Part shown: positions 1-11,239 of the stretch, one piece after another
How the letters are laid out: each line of letters begins with the position of its first letter
Numbering within the stretch: the stretch's first letter is position 1
DNA from: JBKJVQ01 sp046717125
Lineage (GTDB): Bacteria; Pseudomonadota; Alphaproteobacteria; Rhizobiales; Methyloligellaceae
Direction of reading: 5' to 3'
Length of the DNA stretch: 34,323 nucleotides
Assembly (NCBI GenBank): GCA_046717125.1
Contig: JBKJVQ010000288.1
Span: 1 to 34,323 of the forward strand
Notes under the pieces: generated by a model
The model's input: only the letters and a program-made list of their open reading frames with translations
What the model was told of the DNA's origin: nothing
Database searches by the model: none
Position numbers and translations under genes: made by a program

Positions 1-327
1 GAGCAGCGCTGTCGCGGCGAAGCGGGTCGTAAGGCCGAGCAACAGAAGGATCGGGAAGACCAGCTCTCCGACGGTCGTGACATAGGCTGCGGCATCCGGT
101 GGAAGGAGCGGCACTTTGTATTCGTTCTGAAACAGGTAGAACGTAGACGGCTTGATGGAAAAGCCGTCGATCTTGGTCAGGCCGGACATCCAGAACACGA
201 GGCCGACAATGATGCGGGCGAGCAGCGCGACGAAACTGTCGGGAATCTTCTCGTAGAGCCGGATCAACGCGGCGATCGCGCCCGCCAGCCCTCCTGGCTC
301 TCTTTCAGCCGCGCCGATCGATGTCAT
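1..327 (-). CDS. DoxX family membrane protein (partial, C-terminus off the left edge)
   Basis: Reading the minus strand from an ATG at 325-327 gives 109 codons that stay open to the window edge. After a polar N-terminus comes a DoxX-like pattern: an amphipathic segment ending in KIPDSF, a first membrane helix (LLARIIVGLVFWMSGLTKI), a loop with FYLFQNEYKVPLLPP, then a second hydrophobic segment around ELVFPILLLLGL. DoxX proteins are small four-helix inner-membrane proteins; in bufferin operons they are the usual last gene. The start lies 3 nt after the bufC stop, so translation is probably coupled. The missing part is roughly the last one or two helices. The family call is strong; the exact role in bufferin biology is not established from sequence. 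Confidence 0.85.
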   Translation of the reverse strand, partial: MTSIGAAEREPGGLAGAIAALIRLYEKIPDSFVALLARIIVGLVFWMSGLTKIDGFSIKPSTFYLFQNEYKVPLLPPDAAAYVTTVGELVFPILLLLGLTTRFAATALL

Positions 328-330
328 GTT

Positions 331-1107
331 TCAGTCCTCCCCAGCAACCGCCGACAATCCACCGGCCGCCAATAGCGTGACGAGCGCGACATTCAAATCG
401 AGCTGCGGATAATCGCCGATCGCCATCTCCGCTGCTTTTCCCAAGCTTGCGCCGCGCGCGAGGGCGGACACGAAGATCGCGCCGCCGGCCGGCAGCCTGT
501 GTATTTTTGTCTCGGCCAGCGGACGGACGACAAGAGCATCCTCCGCGCCCGCATCGGCAGGGAGGCTGCGGCCAGCACCATCGCCCTCATTCAACGCCCA
601 GATCGATACGATTGGGTAATGTGACGAGATCACCCGCACGGAGGGGTGCACGACGACGTGAAGCTCGAACACTTCAGCGGCATCGATATCGCCCAGCGAT
701 GACGCCGCCATTCGTTCTGCGTCCGGCGCTATCGCAGATTCGTGCCGCGCCCATTCGAGCCGTGCGACGTCCGGGAGATAGGGCAGGCCGGCGGCGGGCG
801 GGAAGGCGGCAAGAAACGCGGGAAAATCCGCTCCGTAGCAAAGGTTGAGCGTCCCGCTTGGCGGCCGGTCCTGCACAAACGTCCGGGCCGTTGCCAGAAA
901 GAATTCCTCGCCGACAATCCGCTGCACCGCAGGAAAGCGCGCCGCTATCAGCTTGACCAGCGCGACGAAGACATTGTTGCGATAGGCAGCGAAGCCGCGG
1001 GTCCGGCGCTCGGGTGTCCCTCGCGCGAATACGTCCCCGGGGATCGGCGCGTTCGTATTGTAGATGGCGGCGGCGAAGGCCGTCTGCGTGTCGGCGAGTG
1101 GTGCCAT
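331..1107 (-). CDS. BufC/HvfC-type protein (DUF2063), putative MNIO partner
   Basis: This 258-aa protein begins with a DUF2063 domain (about residues 8-95): an LADTQTAFAAAI opening, the RGFAAYRNNVF motif, the segment ALVKLIAARFPAVQRIVGEEFF, and a Y-x-DFPAFLAAF stretch, followed by LPYLPDVARLEWARHES. The C-terminal half is an alpha/beta domain typical of BufC/HvfC. In known bufferin systems this protein partners a DUF692 multinuclear non-heme iron oxidase (BufB) that modifies the BufA peptide. Here the gene is directly downstream of bufA and 3 nt upstream of doxX, but no DUF692 gene lies between bufA and bufC. No strong Shine-Dalgarno sequence is visible at the start; the next upstream feature is a 10-bp hairpin. 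Confidence 0.85.
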   Translation of the reverse strand: MAPLADTQTAFAAAIYNTNAPIPGDVFARGTPERRTRGFAAYRNNVFVALVKLIAARFPAVQRIVGEEFFLATARTFVQDRPPSGTLNLCYGADFPAFLAAFPPAAGLPYLPDVARLEWARHESAIAPDAERMAASSLGDIDAAEVFELHVVVHPSVRVISSHYPIVSIWALNEGDGAGRSLPADAGAEDALVVRPLAETKIHRLPAGGAIFVSALARGASLGKAAEMAIGDYPQLDLNVALVTLLAAGGLSAVAGED

Positions 1108-1121
1108 GATATCTCGGCGGC

Positions 1122-1148
1122 ACCGCGCCGCTAATCGCGCGGCGCGGT
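1122..1148 (-). other. 10-bp perfect hairpin between bufA and bufC
   Basis: ACCGCGCCGC at 1122-1131 and GCGGCGCGGT at 1139-1148 form a perfect inverted repeat with a 7-nt loop. It sits in the 63-nt gap after the bufA stop and before the bufC start. No U-run follows on the minus strand, so it is more likely an mRNA-stabilising or attenuating hairpin than a full terminator. It occupies the place where the DUF692 gene is expected. Confidence 0.6.
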
Positions 1149-1170
1149 GTTTATCTGTTCATCGGCCAGT

Positions 1171-1473
1171 TCAAGCTTTAGGCAGATCACGCTCGAGCGG
1201 CTCGAGGCTACCCTTCTTGCCATCGGGCAATTCCATGGTCAGGCATGTGCCTTTCGGCACGAGCTTCCAGGCGTTGCCCTGATAATCGACGGTCGAGGTT
1301 CCGGCGCAGCTCGTGCCCGCGCCTGCGGCGCAGTCATTTTCGGCTGCCTTGGCGATGCCGTAGCACTTCTCCATATCGTCCGCGGCGGCGGCGCTGTCGA
1401 TCGCGGCAGCGCTCGCAAGGGCAGCAGCGAAAGCTCCCGCCACAGCCAAGGCCAGTGCAGGTTTGGTCGTCAT
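1171..1473 (-). CDS. BufA1-type bufferin precursor (DUF2282)
   Basis: A 100-aa secreted peptide with a signal peptide of about 30 residues (hydrophobic Ala-rich core ending near DSAAAA). The mature part carries the DUF2282 signature: EKCYGIAKAAENDC, then TSCAG, a D-x-x-GNAWK stretch and VPKGTC. All four conserved cysteines are present (C37, C48, C56, C77). Bufferins are ribosomally made, post-translationally modified peptides that bind copper in the periplasm after a DUF692 oxidase modifies core cysteines. A Shine-Dalgarno-like GAAAGGAT lies about 10 nt before the ATG. It is the first gene of the bufA - bufC - doxX operon and is divergent from gltB. The missing local BufB is the oddity. Confidence 0.9.
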   Translation of the reverse strand: MTTKPALALAVAGAFAAALASAAAIDSAAAADDMEKCYGIAKAAENDCAAGAGTSCAGTSTVDYQGNAWKLVPKGTCLTMELPDGKKGSLEPLERDLPKA

Positions 1474-1657
1474 GGCATTTCTATCCTTTCACTTCCGATA
1501 CGCGTCCTGGCGCCGGATCATGCGCTGAAAATTGCCGGCGTGGCGCAACTTTTCGCGCCGATCGCTGTGACCTCGCCGCGCCTTCCGAGAATTTCACCCC
1601 AAGGCTGGCTCTGAGCGGCTTGTGCGACCGTTTCAACTCTGTCAATTTAGGCTTCGA

Positions 1658-1678
1658 TAGGACAGCCTTGCTGTCCTA
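1658..1678. promoter_or_regulatory. Perfect 9-3-9 dyad, candidate operator
   Basis: TAGGACAGC and GCTGTCCTA flank CTT to make a perfect 21-bp dyad, preceded by ATTTAGGCTTCGA and followed by AAAA. It lies 185 nt upstream of the bufA ATG and about 210 nt upstream of the gltB ATG. There is no T-run after it on the plus strand, so a repressor or activator site is more likely than a terminator. I cannot assign it to a known regulator. Confidence 0.5.
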
Positions 1679-1724
1679 AAAGGGAAGGTGCGATGTGGCT
1701 TCCGCCGGCGCCATTATTCCCTGA

Positions 1725-1815
1725 TCCCGGAAGGCGGGGAGTCCGGGAAGCGGCTACAGGCTCAGTCCCGAACAGCGGGACCGCAAGACGCGTTGCGATG
1801 CGCGTTCGGTCCCGG
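1725..1815 (+). promoter_or_regulatory. Structured gltB 5' leader with alternating complementary arms
   Basis: Five short arms alternate in polarity: TCCCGG at 1725-1730, CCGGGA at 1743-1748, GTCCCG at 1765-1770, CGGGAC at 1776-1781 and GGTCCCGG at 1808-1815. Adjacent arms can pair in at least two exclusive ways (1+2 and 3+4, or 2+3 and 4+5). That arrangement suits a switching leader RNA, 70-160 nt upstream of gltB. It does not match a riboswitch class I can recognise. Confidence 0.4.
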
Positions 1816-1886
1816 CTTCAGTTGAGATTATGCTGGCTCGCCGGCCGCGCCTTCTGGTGCGGTCGGGCGGCGGGTGAGATGCGACG

Positions 1887-6569
<4,683 letters not shown>

Positions 6570-6570
6570 T

Positions 6571-7158
6571 ATGGCCCACAATGTCCATGGCTTCGTCGGC
6601 CACTACGCCGACCTTGCGAACCTAACGCACGAGGCGGGCGGCGCGACCCTCGCCCCGCTAGCCTCCGAATATGGTCTGCTCGTAGATCGCGGCTGGGTCT
6701 GCAACATCGAGGACGGTGGGCCGTCTGAAGAACTCCTCGCGCTCGGCGCACGCCTGCGAGCGCGCGCGCCCGTCGCCCTTATCGCCACGGCTTATTTCGG
6801 CGGCTCCGGCGGTCAAGGCGCGGCGGCTTGGTCATCAGCGGAAAGCCTGTGCTGGAAGACCGTCAAAGGATCGATCAACGAGGCGCTCCGGCTCCTCGGT
6901 GTGGAAAAGGGCGAGCGCTTCGACGAGTTCGATGCAGTCGGCCTTGGCTGGTATCGCTCGAACGAGGATTGGATGCAGTTCGCACGCGACGGAAGACTGC
7001 ACTGGGAAAAAGAGCAGCGTCCGGAAATCGCCGCTGCTTTCGCCGCAGCAGAAGCTGCACGAAGTCCTGTGTGTGCGCCTCTTCCGAGGCTCTCCTCGGG
7101 AGACGAATTGGAACAGGTCAGCGTGCGAACAGCGGCCGAACGCGACGAGGGTGCGTGA
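6571..7158 (+). CDS. Uncharacterised protein encoded between gltB and gltD
   Basis: I do not recognise this 195-aa protein. It starts 1 nt after the gltB stop and ends 4 nt before the gltD start, so it is almost certainly co-transcribed and translationally coupled. It has no signal peptide or membrane segment. Visible features are a central glycine-rich motif (ATAYFGGSGGQGAAAW, about residues 72-87), then a Trp/Glu-rich stretch (LGWYRSNEDWMQF, about 124-136) and a charged C-terminal tail. The fold looks alpha/beta and cytoplasmic. Its position suggests a role linked to glutamate synthase assembly, regulation or an unrelated coupled function, but that is inference. The C-terminal 35 residues look low in structure. 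Confidence 0.8.
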   Translation: MAHNVHGFVGHYADLANLTHEAGGATLAPLASEYGLLVDRGWVCNIEDGGPSEELLALGARLRARAPVALIATAYFGGSGGQGAAAWSSAESLCWKTVKGSINEALRLLGVEKGERFDEFDAVGLGWYRSNEDWMQFARDGRLHWEKEQRPEIAAAFAAAEAARSPVCAPLPRLSSGDELEQVSVRTAAERDEGA

Positions 7159-7162
7159 GACG

Positions 7163-8578
7163 ATGGGCAAAATCACCGGCTTCCTGGAGTTCGAGCGGAA
7201 GGAGCGCGCCTATGCGCCCGCCCGTGAGCGCGTCACGCATTTTCGCGAGTTCGTCGTGCCGCTGGGCGACGAGGGCACGGTCGAGCAGGCGGCGCGCTGC
7301 ATGGATTGCGGCATCCCGTACTGTCATACGGGCTGCCCGATCAACAATCAGATCCCGGACTGGAACGACCTCGTCTATAAGCACGACTGGCGCGAGGCGT
7401 CGCTCAATCTTCATTCCACGAACAATTTTCCGGAAGTGACGGGCCGCGTCTGTCCCGCGCCCTGCGAAGCGGCGTGCACGCTGAACATCATCGACAATCC
7501 GGTCGCCATCAAAACTATCGAGGCGGCAATCGCCGACAAGGCGTTCGAGGAAGGCTGTATCGTCCCCGAGCCGCCCGAGACGACGACGGGGAAGTGCGTC
7601 GCCATCGTCGGCTCCGGTCCCGCGGGCCTTGCAGCCGCGCAGCAGCTCGCGCGCGCAGGCCACGATGTGCATGTGTTCGAGAAGAATGCCCAGCCGGGCG
7701 GTCTGCTCCGATACGGCATCCCCGACTTCAAGATGGAGAAGCACATCGTCGCGCGCCGCGCCGCGCAGATGGAGGCGGAGGGCGTGACCTTCCATTGCGG
7801 CGTGAACGTTGACGAGGCCAAGTCGGCCGAGCTCGCACGCGACTACGACGCGGTGCTGCTGGCGGGCGGCGCGGAGAAGCCGCGCGACCTGCCCGTTCCG
7901 GGACGCGATCTCGACGGCATCCATTACGCGATGCTGTTTCTGCCGCAGCAGAACCGCGAGGTTGGCGGCGAGGACCAGGCGAGCGTGACCCGCATCACCG
8001 CCAAGGACAAAAATGTCGTTGTCATCGGCGGCGGCGATACGGGCTCGGACTGTATCGGCACCTCGTTCCGGCAGGGTGCGAAATCGGTGACCCAGCTAGA
8101 GATTATGCCCACGCCGCCCGACAAGGAAAACAAGGCGCTGACCTGGCCGCACTGGCCGATGAAGATGCGCACCTCTTCCAGCCAAGCCGAAGGCGCCAAG
8201 CGCGATTTCAGCGTCAATACGGTCAAATTCGTGGGCGAGAACGGGCACGTGACGGCGCTGCGTTGCGTCAAGGTCGACCAGAAGTTTCAGCCGATCCCCG
8301 GCACGGAATTCGACATCCCGGCCGATCTCGTGCTGCTCGCCATGGGATTTGTTTCGCCCGTGCAAGAGGGCATGATCGCTGCGCTTGGGCTGGACCTGGA
8401 CCAACGCGGCAACGTCAAGGCCGACGACCGCGCCTATGCGACCTCGCGCGAGAAGGTGTTCGTGGCCGGCGACATGCGGCGCGGCCAATCGCTCGTCGTC
8501 TGGGCCATCCGCGAGGGGCGGCAGGCGGCGCACGCCATCGACAAGGCGCTGATGGGCTCGACGACCCTGCCGCGATAG
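7163..8578 (+). CDS. gltD: Glutamate synthase (NADPH) small subunit
   Basis: This 471-aa flavoprotein passes electrons from NADPH through FAD and two 4Fe-4S clusters to GltB. The N-terminal cysteine clusters are visible: C46, C49, C54 and C58 in CMDCGIPYCHTGC, and a second set in GRVCPAPCEAAC. The FAD-binding Rossmann motif is at about 146-159 (VAIVGSGPAGLAAA), and the NADPH motif at about 285-297 (VVVIGGGDTGSDC). The C-terminal FAD contact GDMRRGQSLVVWAI is also present. The frame is open well upstream, but the ATG at 7163 gives the family's normal N-terminus (MGKITGFLEF) and lies 4 nt after the preceding stop, so it is preferred. Confidence 0.96.
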   Translation: MGKITGFLEFERKERAYAPARERVTHFREFVVPLGDEGTVEQAARCMDCGIPYCHTGCPINNQIPDWNDLVYKHDWREASLNLHSTNNFPEVTGRVCPAPCEAACTLNIIDNPVAIKTIEAAIADKAFEEGCIVPEPPETTTGKCVAIVGSGPAGLAAAQQLARAGHDVHVFEKNAQPGGLLRYGIPDFKMEKHIVARRAAQMEAEGVTFHCGVNVDEAKSAELARDYDAVLLAGGAEKPRDLPVPGRDLDGIHYAMLFLPQQNREVGGEDQASVTRITAKDKNVVVIGGGDTGSDCIGTSFRQGAKSVTQLEIMPTPPDKENKALTWPHWPMKMRTSSSQAEGAKRDFSVNTVKFVGENGHVTALRCVKVDQKFQPIPGTEFDIPADLVLLAMGFVSPVQEGMIAALGLDLDQRGNVKADDRAYATSREKVFVAGDMRRGQSLVVWAIREGRQAAHAIDKALMGSTTLPR

Positions 8579-8683
8579 CGCTTCGGTCATCTCCTTTTGC
8601 ATTCACATTTCACATACATATTTTGGATGCGCGGCGCGCCGCCTTCGATAGACTCGCCGCCCGACAGTAAAGAAGGACGCGCC

Positions 8684-9025
8684 ATGACCACGCCCGTCGA
8701 GATCGTCTTCCGCAACATCGAAGCCTCCGAGGCTCTGGAAGAACGCGTGCACGAGAAGATGGCGCGGCTGGAGCGCATCTACGACCGGATCACCTCCGCG
8801 CATGTGACGATCGAGGCGCCCGCCAAGCAGCAGGGACGCCCGAAGACCTTTCTCGTGACGATCGACCTCGATCTGCCGCATCACGCGCCGCTGGTCGTGA
8901 AGCATGAGCCTTCCACGAACGAGCCGCACGACGCTTATGCCGCTCTGAAGGACGCGTTCGCCAAGGCGCAGCGCCTGCTGCAGGAGCATGCCGACCGCAT
9001 GGCTGGCCGGGTGAAGAGCCACTAA
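8684..9025 (+). CDS. hpf: Ribosome hibernation-promoting factor, short HPF/YfiA family
   Basis: A 113-aa S30EA/sigma-54 modulation family protein, the short type without the C-terminal dimerisation domain of long HPF. It binds the 30S decoding region and stabilises idle ribosomes in stationary phase. Family features are VEIVFRNIEASEALEERV, a helix with KMARLERIYDRIT, the beta strand AHVTIEAP, and a final helix DAYAALKDAFAKAQRLL. The ATG at 8684 has a good Shine-Dalgarno (AGAAGGA, 8671-8677); the in-frame extension upstream is not family-like. The 105-nt gap after gltD contains an AT-rich stretch (around 8600-8630) that may hold its own promoter. Confidence 0.88.
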   Translation: MTTPVEIVFRNIEASEALEERVHEKMARLERIYDRITSAHVTIEAPAKQQGRPKTFLVTIDLDLPHHAPLVVKHEPSTNEPHDAYAALKDAFAKAQRLLQEHADRMAGRVKSH

Positions 9026-9075
9026 AAGGCTCGCGCGAGGCGTCCGAGCCGGGCCACGCCATCGCTGGAAATCGG

Positions 9076-9581
9076 CTAGAGTGCGATGGCGGCAACTGTA
9101 AGGCCGGCAGCAAATCCGAACCATAGCCGGTAGCTTGCCAGCCACATCGAAACGAGACGCCCCTTGGAGAAGGCACCCACTTGCGTCTTCAACGTAATGT
9201 TGTCTGAGCAAATCCATTCTTCGGCGAGTTTGCCGTTCGCGAACCGATAGATTTCGTGGCTCGTATACTCGATCGTCTTGCCAGTCGGTGGGTTTCCAAG
9301 AAACTCACCGAGATGCGTTCCTCTCACGCGAACGCGCACGGCGAGCCTGTCATCCACGGCGAATATGTCTCGACGTGCACTTTGACGTCAGGAAAGGCGG
9401 CGAACAAGACTTGGGCATGCTGGCGCCAGGCGTTATGCCCGCGCTTCTGATAGGGCATCCCGGCAATATTGATAATGAAATCCGGCGTCATCAGCCGGAG
9501 GCATGCATCGATATCTTTTGCATTCAAGCCGTCGAATGCTTGCTTCATCACCTCGATGTTCGATGCTGGCACATGCTGCAT
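9076..9581 (-). pseudogene. SnoaL-like (NTF2 fold) protein with a frameshift and a hydrophobic C-terminal tail
   Basis: Two overlapping minus-strand frames join into one SnoaL-like/ester cyclase protein of about 168 aa. The first part (from ATG 9581) reads MQHVPASNIEVMKQAFDGLN, then DIDACLRLMTPDFIINIAGMP and VLFAAFPDVKVHVE. The second frame continues IFAVDDRLAVRVRVRGTHLGEFLG, then PTGKTIEYTSHEIYRFANGKL. The join is consistent with loss of one G near 9370 (GAGGAC read as GAGAC). The total length plus one base is divisible by 3. The protein ends in a membrane-like helix (LWFGFAAGLTVAAIAL), unusual for SnoaL folds. Pseudogene or sequencing error; substrate unknown. Confidence 0.75.
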
Positions 9582-9813
9582 GATTGGACCTCACGGTTGA
9601 CGAACCGACCGGCTTCGTCCGCCGAGCCTCACATCCCACCGATCGCCGATCGACGGTGGTTGAACTGACTTAGCAAGGAAAGGCTGCAGTCGCGACGCTG
9701 AGGAGCGACAGAGATCGTCTTGCCGAGCTCCTGTTCAAGGAGCTTGCGGACGACGATCCTGGCACCTTCAGTCGCGTGCAAGGCCACGGCTGTCCTGATC
9801 GGAAAACCCGGCT

Positions 9814-11142
9814 CTAATTGCTTTTCCATTTGAAATCGTCGGCGCGGCCATCTTTCGGCTCGAGCTGTTCGCCTTTGATCAGCACACGGTAATAGGGCCG
9901 ATCGGTAAGCGGCTGGCGCGAACGCGACGCGAGGAGAGAAGAGTCATTCACCGGCGAAACCGTCGCGAGCGCCGTGAGGCCGTCGTTGAGTTCGCTCGCG
10001 ATCGTCTCTCCTTCCGGCATTGATCCGGCCACATTCGTTGGCGCAAGGCCCTGCGCGGCATTGAGCGCAGCTTCGGGCAGCGGCGGACGCACGATCTCCA
10101 CGCCCGCGACTTTCGCGCTATCCTTCTTTTCCGCCTGTTCCGGGGGCGGGGGCGTGTCGCCCTGCTTTGCATGCTCGGATATAGGCGCGGAAGGCGCGGC
10201 CTCGGCCGCGGGCGGCGCATCCGCGGAGGGACGACCGAGGCGGTTGCCGGATGCGCCCGGCTGCTCGCCCTGCTGGCCGCGATTGGCAACGCGTCCGAGC
10301 GCCCGCTCCTGCTCCTTTTCGTCGCCGGCCAGCGGAATGTTGCGCTCCGCCTTGGCGAAGTTCAGATCACGGCGGATTTCGCGCTCGACGAAATGCGCAA
10401 GCTTCTCATAGCCGCGCATCGTGAAATGCACACCATCGTCGACGCGCAGGCGCCTGACCTCGCCCGAGAGATCCGGGCCGAACGCGCTGTAGCGGCCGAA
10501 CTGGTCGGCAAAAGCGTTGAACGTGTCGATGAACTTCACGCCATTGACGAAGGCGCGCTCGCGAAACATCTCGTTGAGAACCTGCATGTCTTCGTTCTGC
10601 TTGGGGCTGCGCATGATCGGCAGGCCGACCCAGTAGACTGCGATGTTCTTAGCCTTGAGCTGCCGGGTGAAATCTTCGATCCGGTCGCCATAAGCTTCGC
10701 GCCACTCGTCGCTGCCGAGCTTGAGCAAGCCCTCCTTCGTCCTCATCGGTTGCGTGTCATTGACGCCGATCATGATGACAGCGATATGGAATTTCTCTTC
10801 CGCGAGGATCTGCTTCAGCGCCCCGTTCCAGTCGTAAGATTGGGGACGGGCGAAGCCGGTCGAAGCCTGCGCCTTCTTGATCGTCTCGACGTTCTGATCT
10901 TTCTCGACCGCGCGGTAGAGTCCCGACCAGATGCCGTCGCCGAGAGAATCGCCGAGAACGACAAGCCGATAGCGATCGCCTTCCGGGAAGGGGTTGATGT
11001 AGCTGCGCGAGAGCTCGCCGCCTGCCTGCGCCCGGACGCCCGAGATCGCTCCCGGCAGCACGGCCACGGCCAGCAAAGCGCCTGCTGCCGCGAAAACCGC
11101 CGACGCCGCGCGACATCGGATCAAAAACGCATTCCGCTGCAT
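9814..11142 (-). CDS. SGNH/GDSL-type hydrolase, DUF459 family, exported
   Basis: This 442-aa protein starts with a signal peptide or membrane anchor (hydrophobic core AAGALLAVAVLPGAI, cleavage plausible near VRAQA). The SGNH hydrolase domain follows, with block I GDSLGDG (nucleophile Ser), block III GVND, and the DGVHF motif carrying the catalytic Asp-x-x-His. The C-terminal third is rich in Pro, Ala and Glu and looks disordered. The family acts as an esterase or lipase-like enzyme in the periplasm; the substrate here is unknown, but two lytic transglycosylases upstream suggest cell-wall or polysaccharide de-acylation. The ATG at 11142 follows GGAAG by 3 nt and begins the signal peptide, so it is preferred to the in-frame GTG at 11196. 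Confidence 0.87.
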   Translation of the reverse strand: MQRNAFLIRCRAASAVFAAAGALLAVAVLPGAISGVRAQAGGELSRSYINPFPEGDRYRLVVLGDSLGDGIWSGLYRAVEKDQNVETIKKAQASTGFARPQSYDWNGALKQILAEEKFHIAVIMIGVNDTQPMRTKEGLLKLGSDEWREAYGDRIEDFTRQLKAKNIAVYWVGLPIMRSPKQNEDMQVLNEMFRERAFVNGVKFIDTFNAFADQFGRYSAFGPDLSGEVRRLRVDDGVHFTMRGYEKLAHFVEREIRRDLNFAKAERNIPLAGDEKEQERALGRVANRGQQGEQPGASGNRLGRPSADAPPAAEAAPSAPISEHAKQGDTPPPPEQAEKKDSAKVAGVEIVRPPLPEAALNAAQGLAPTNVAGSMPEGETIASELNDGLTALATVSPVNDSSLLASRSRQPLTDRPYYRVLIKGEQLEPKDGRADDFKWKSN

Positions 11143-11239
11143 GAACTTCCGGCCTTGGTCTGTTGCCGCGACAGTTTTGCCCCGTACCGATGGCACGGCA
11201 AGCCTTCATTCACCGATCATGCCGCAAGCGCAATGGGCC

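Larger units (their letters stand above)
1474..1886. other. Divergent intergenic region, bufA | gltB
   Basis: A 413-nt non-coding stretch between two divergent operons. It holds the bufA ribosome binding site at its left end, a perfect 9-bp dyad at 1658-1678, and from about 1725 a GC-rich leader with several mutually complementary arms running to the gltB start. I could not name a -35/-10 promoter pair with confidence. Confidence 0.6.

Noticed and set aside
1741..1800. Cobalamin riboswitch-like text in the gltB leader (GGGAAGC, CAGTCCCG, GGACCGCAAGACG)
   Set aside because: The conserved core and the GCCACTG box are missing, and the downstream gene is not B12-related.
9629..9829. 66-codon minus-strand frame after the DUF459 gene
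   Set aside because: No clear ribosome site or family signal; it overlaps the DUF459 gene end. It may be a remnant, but cannot be supported.
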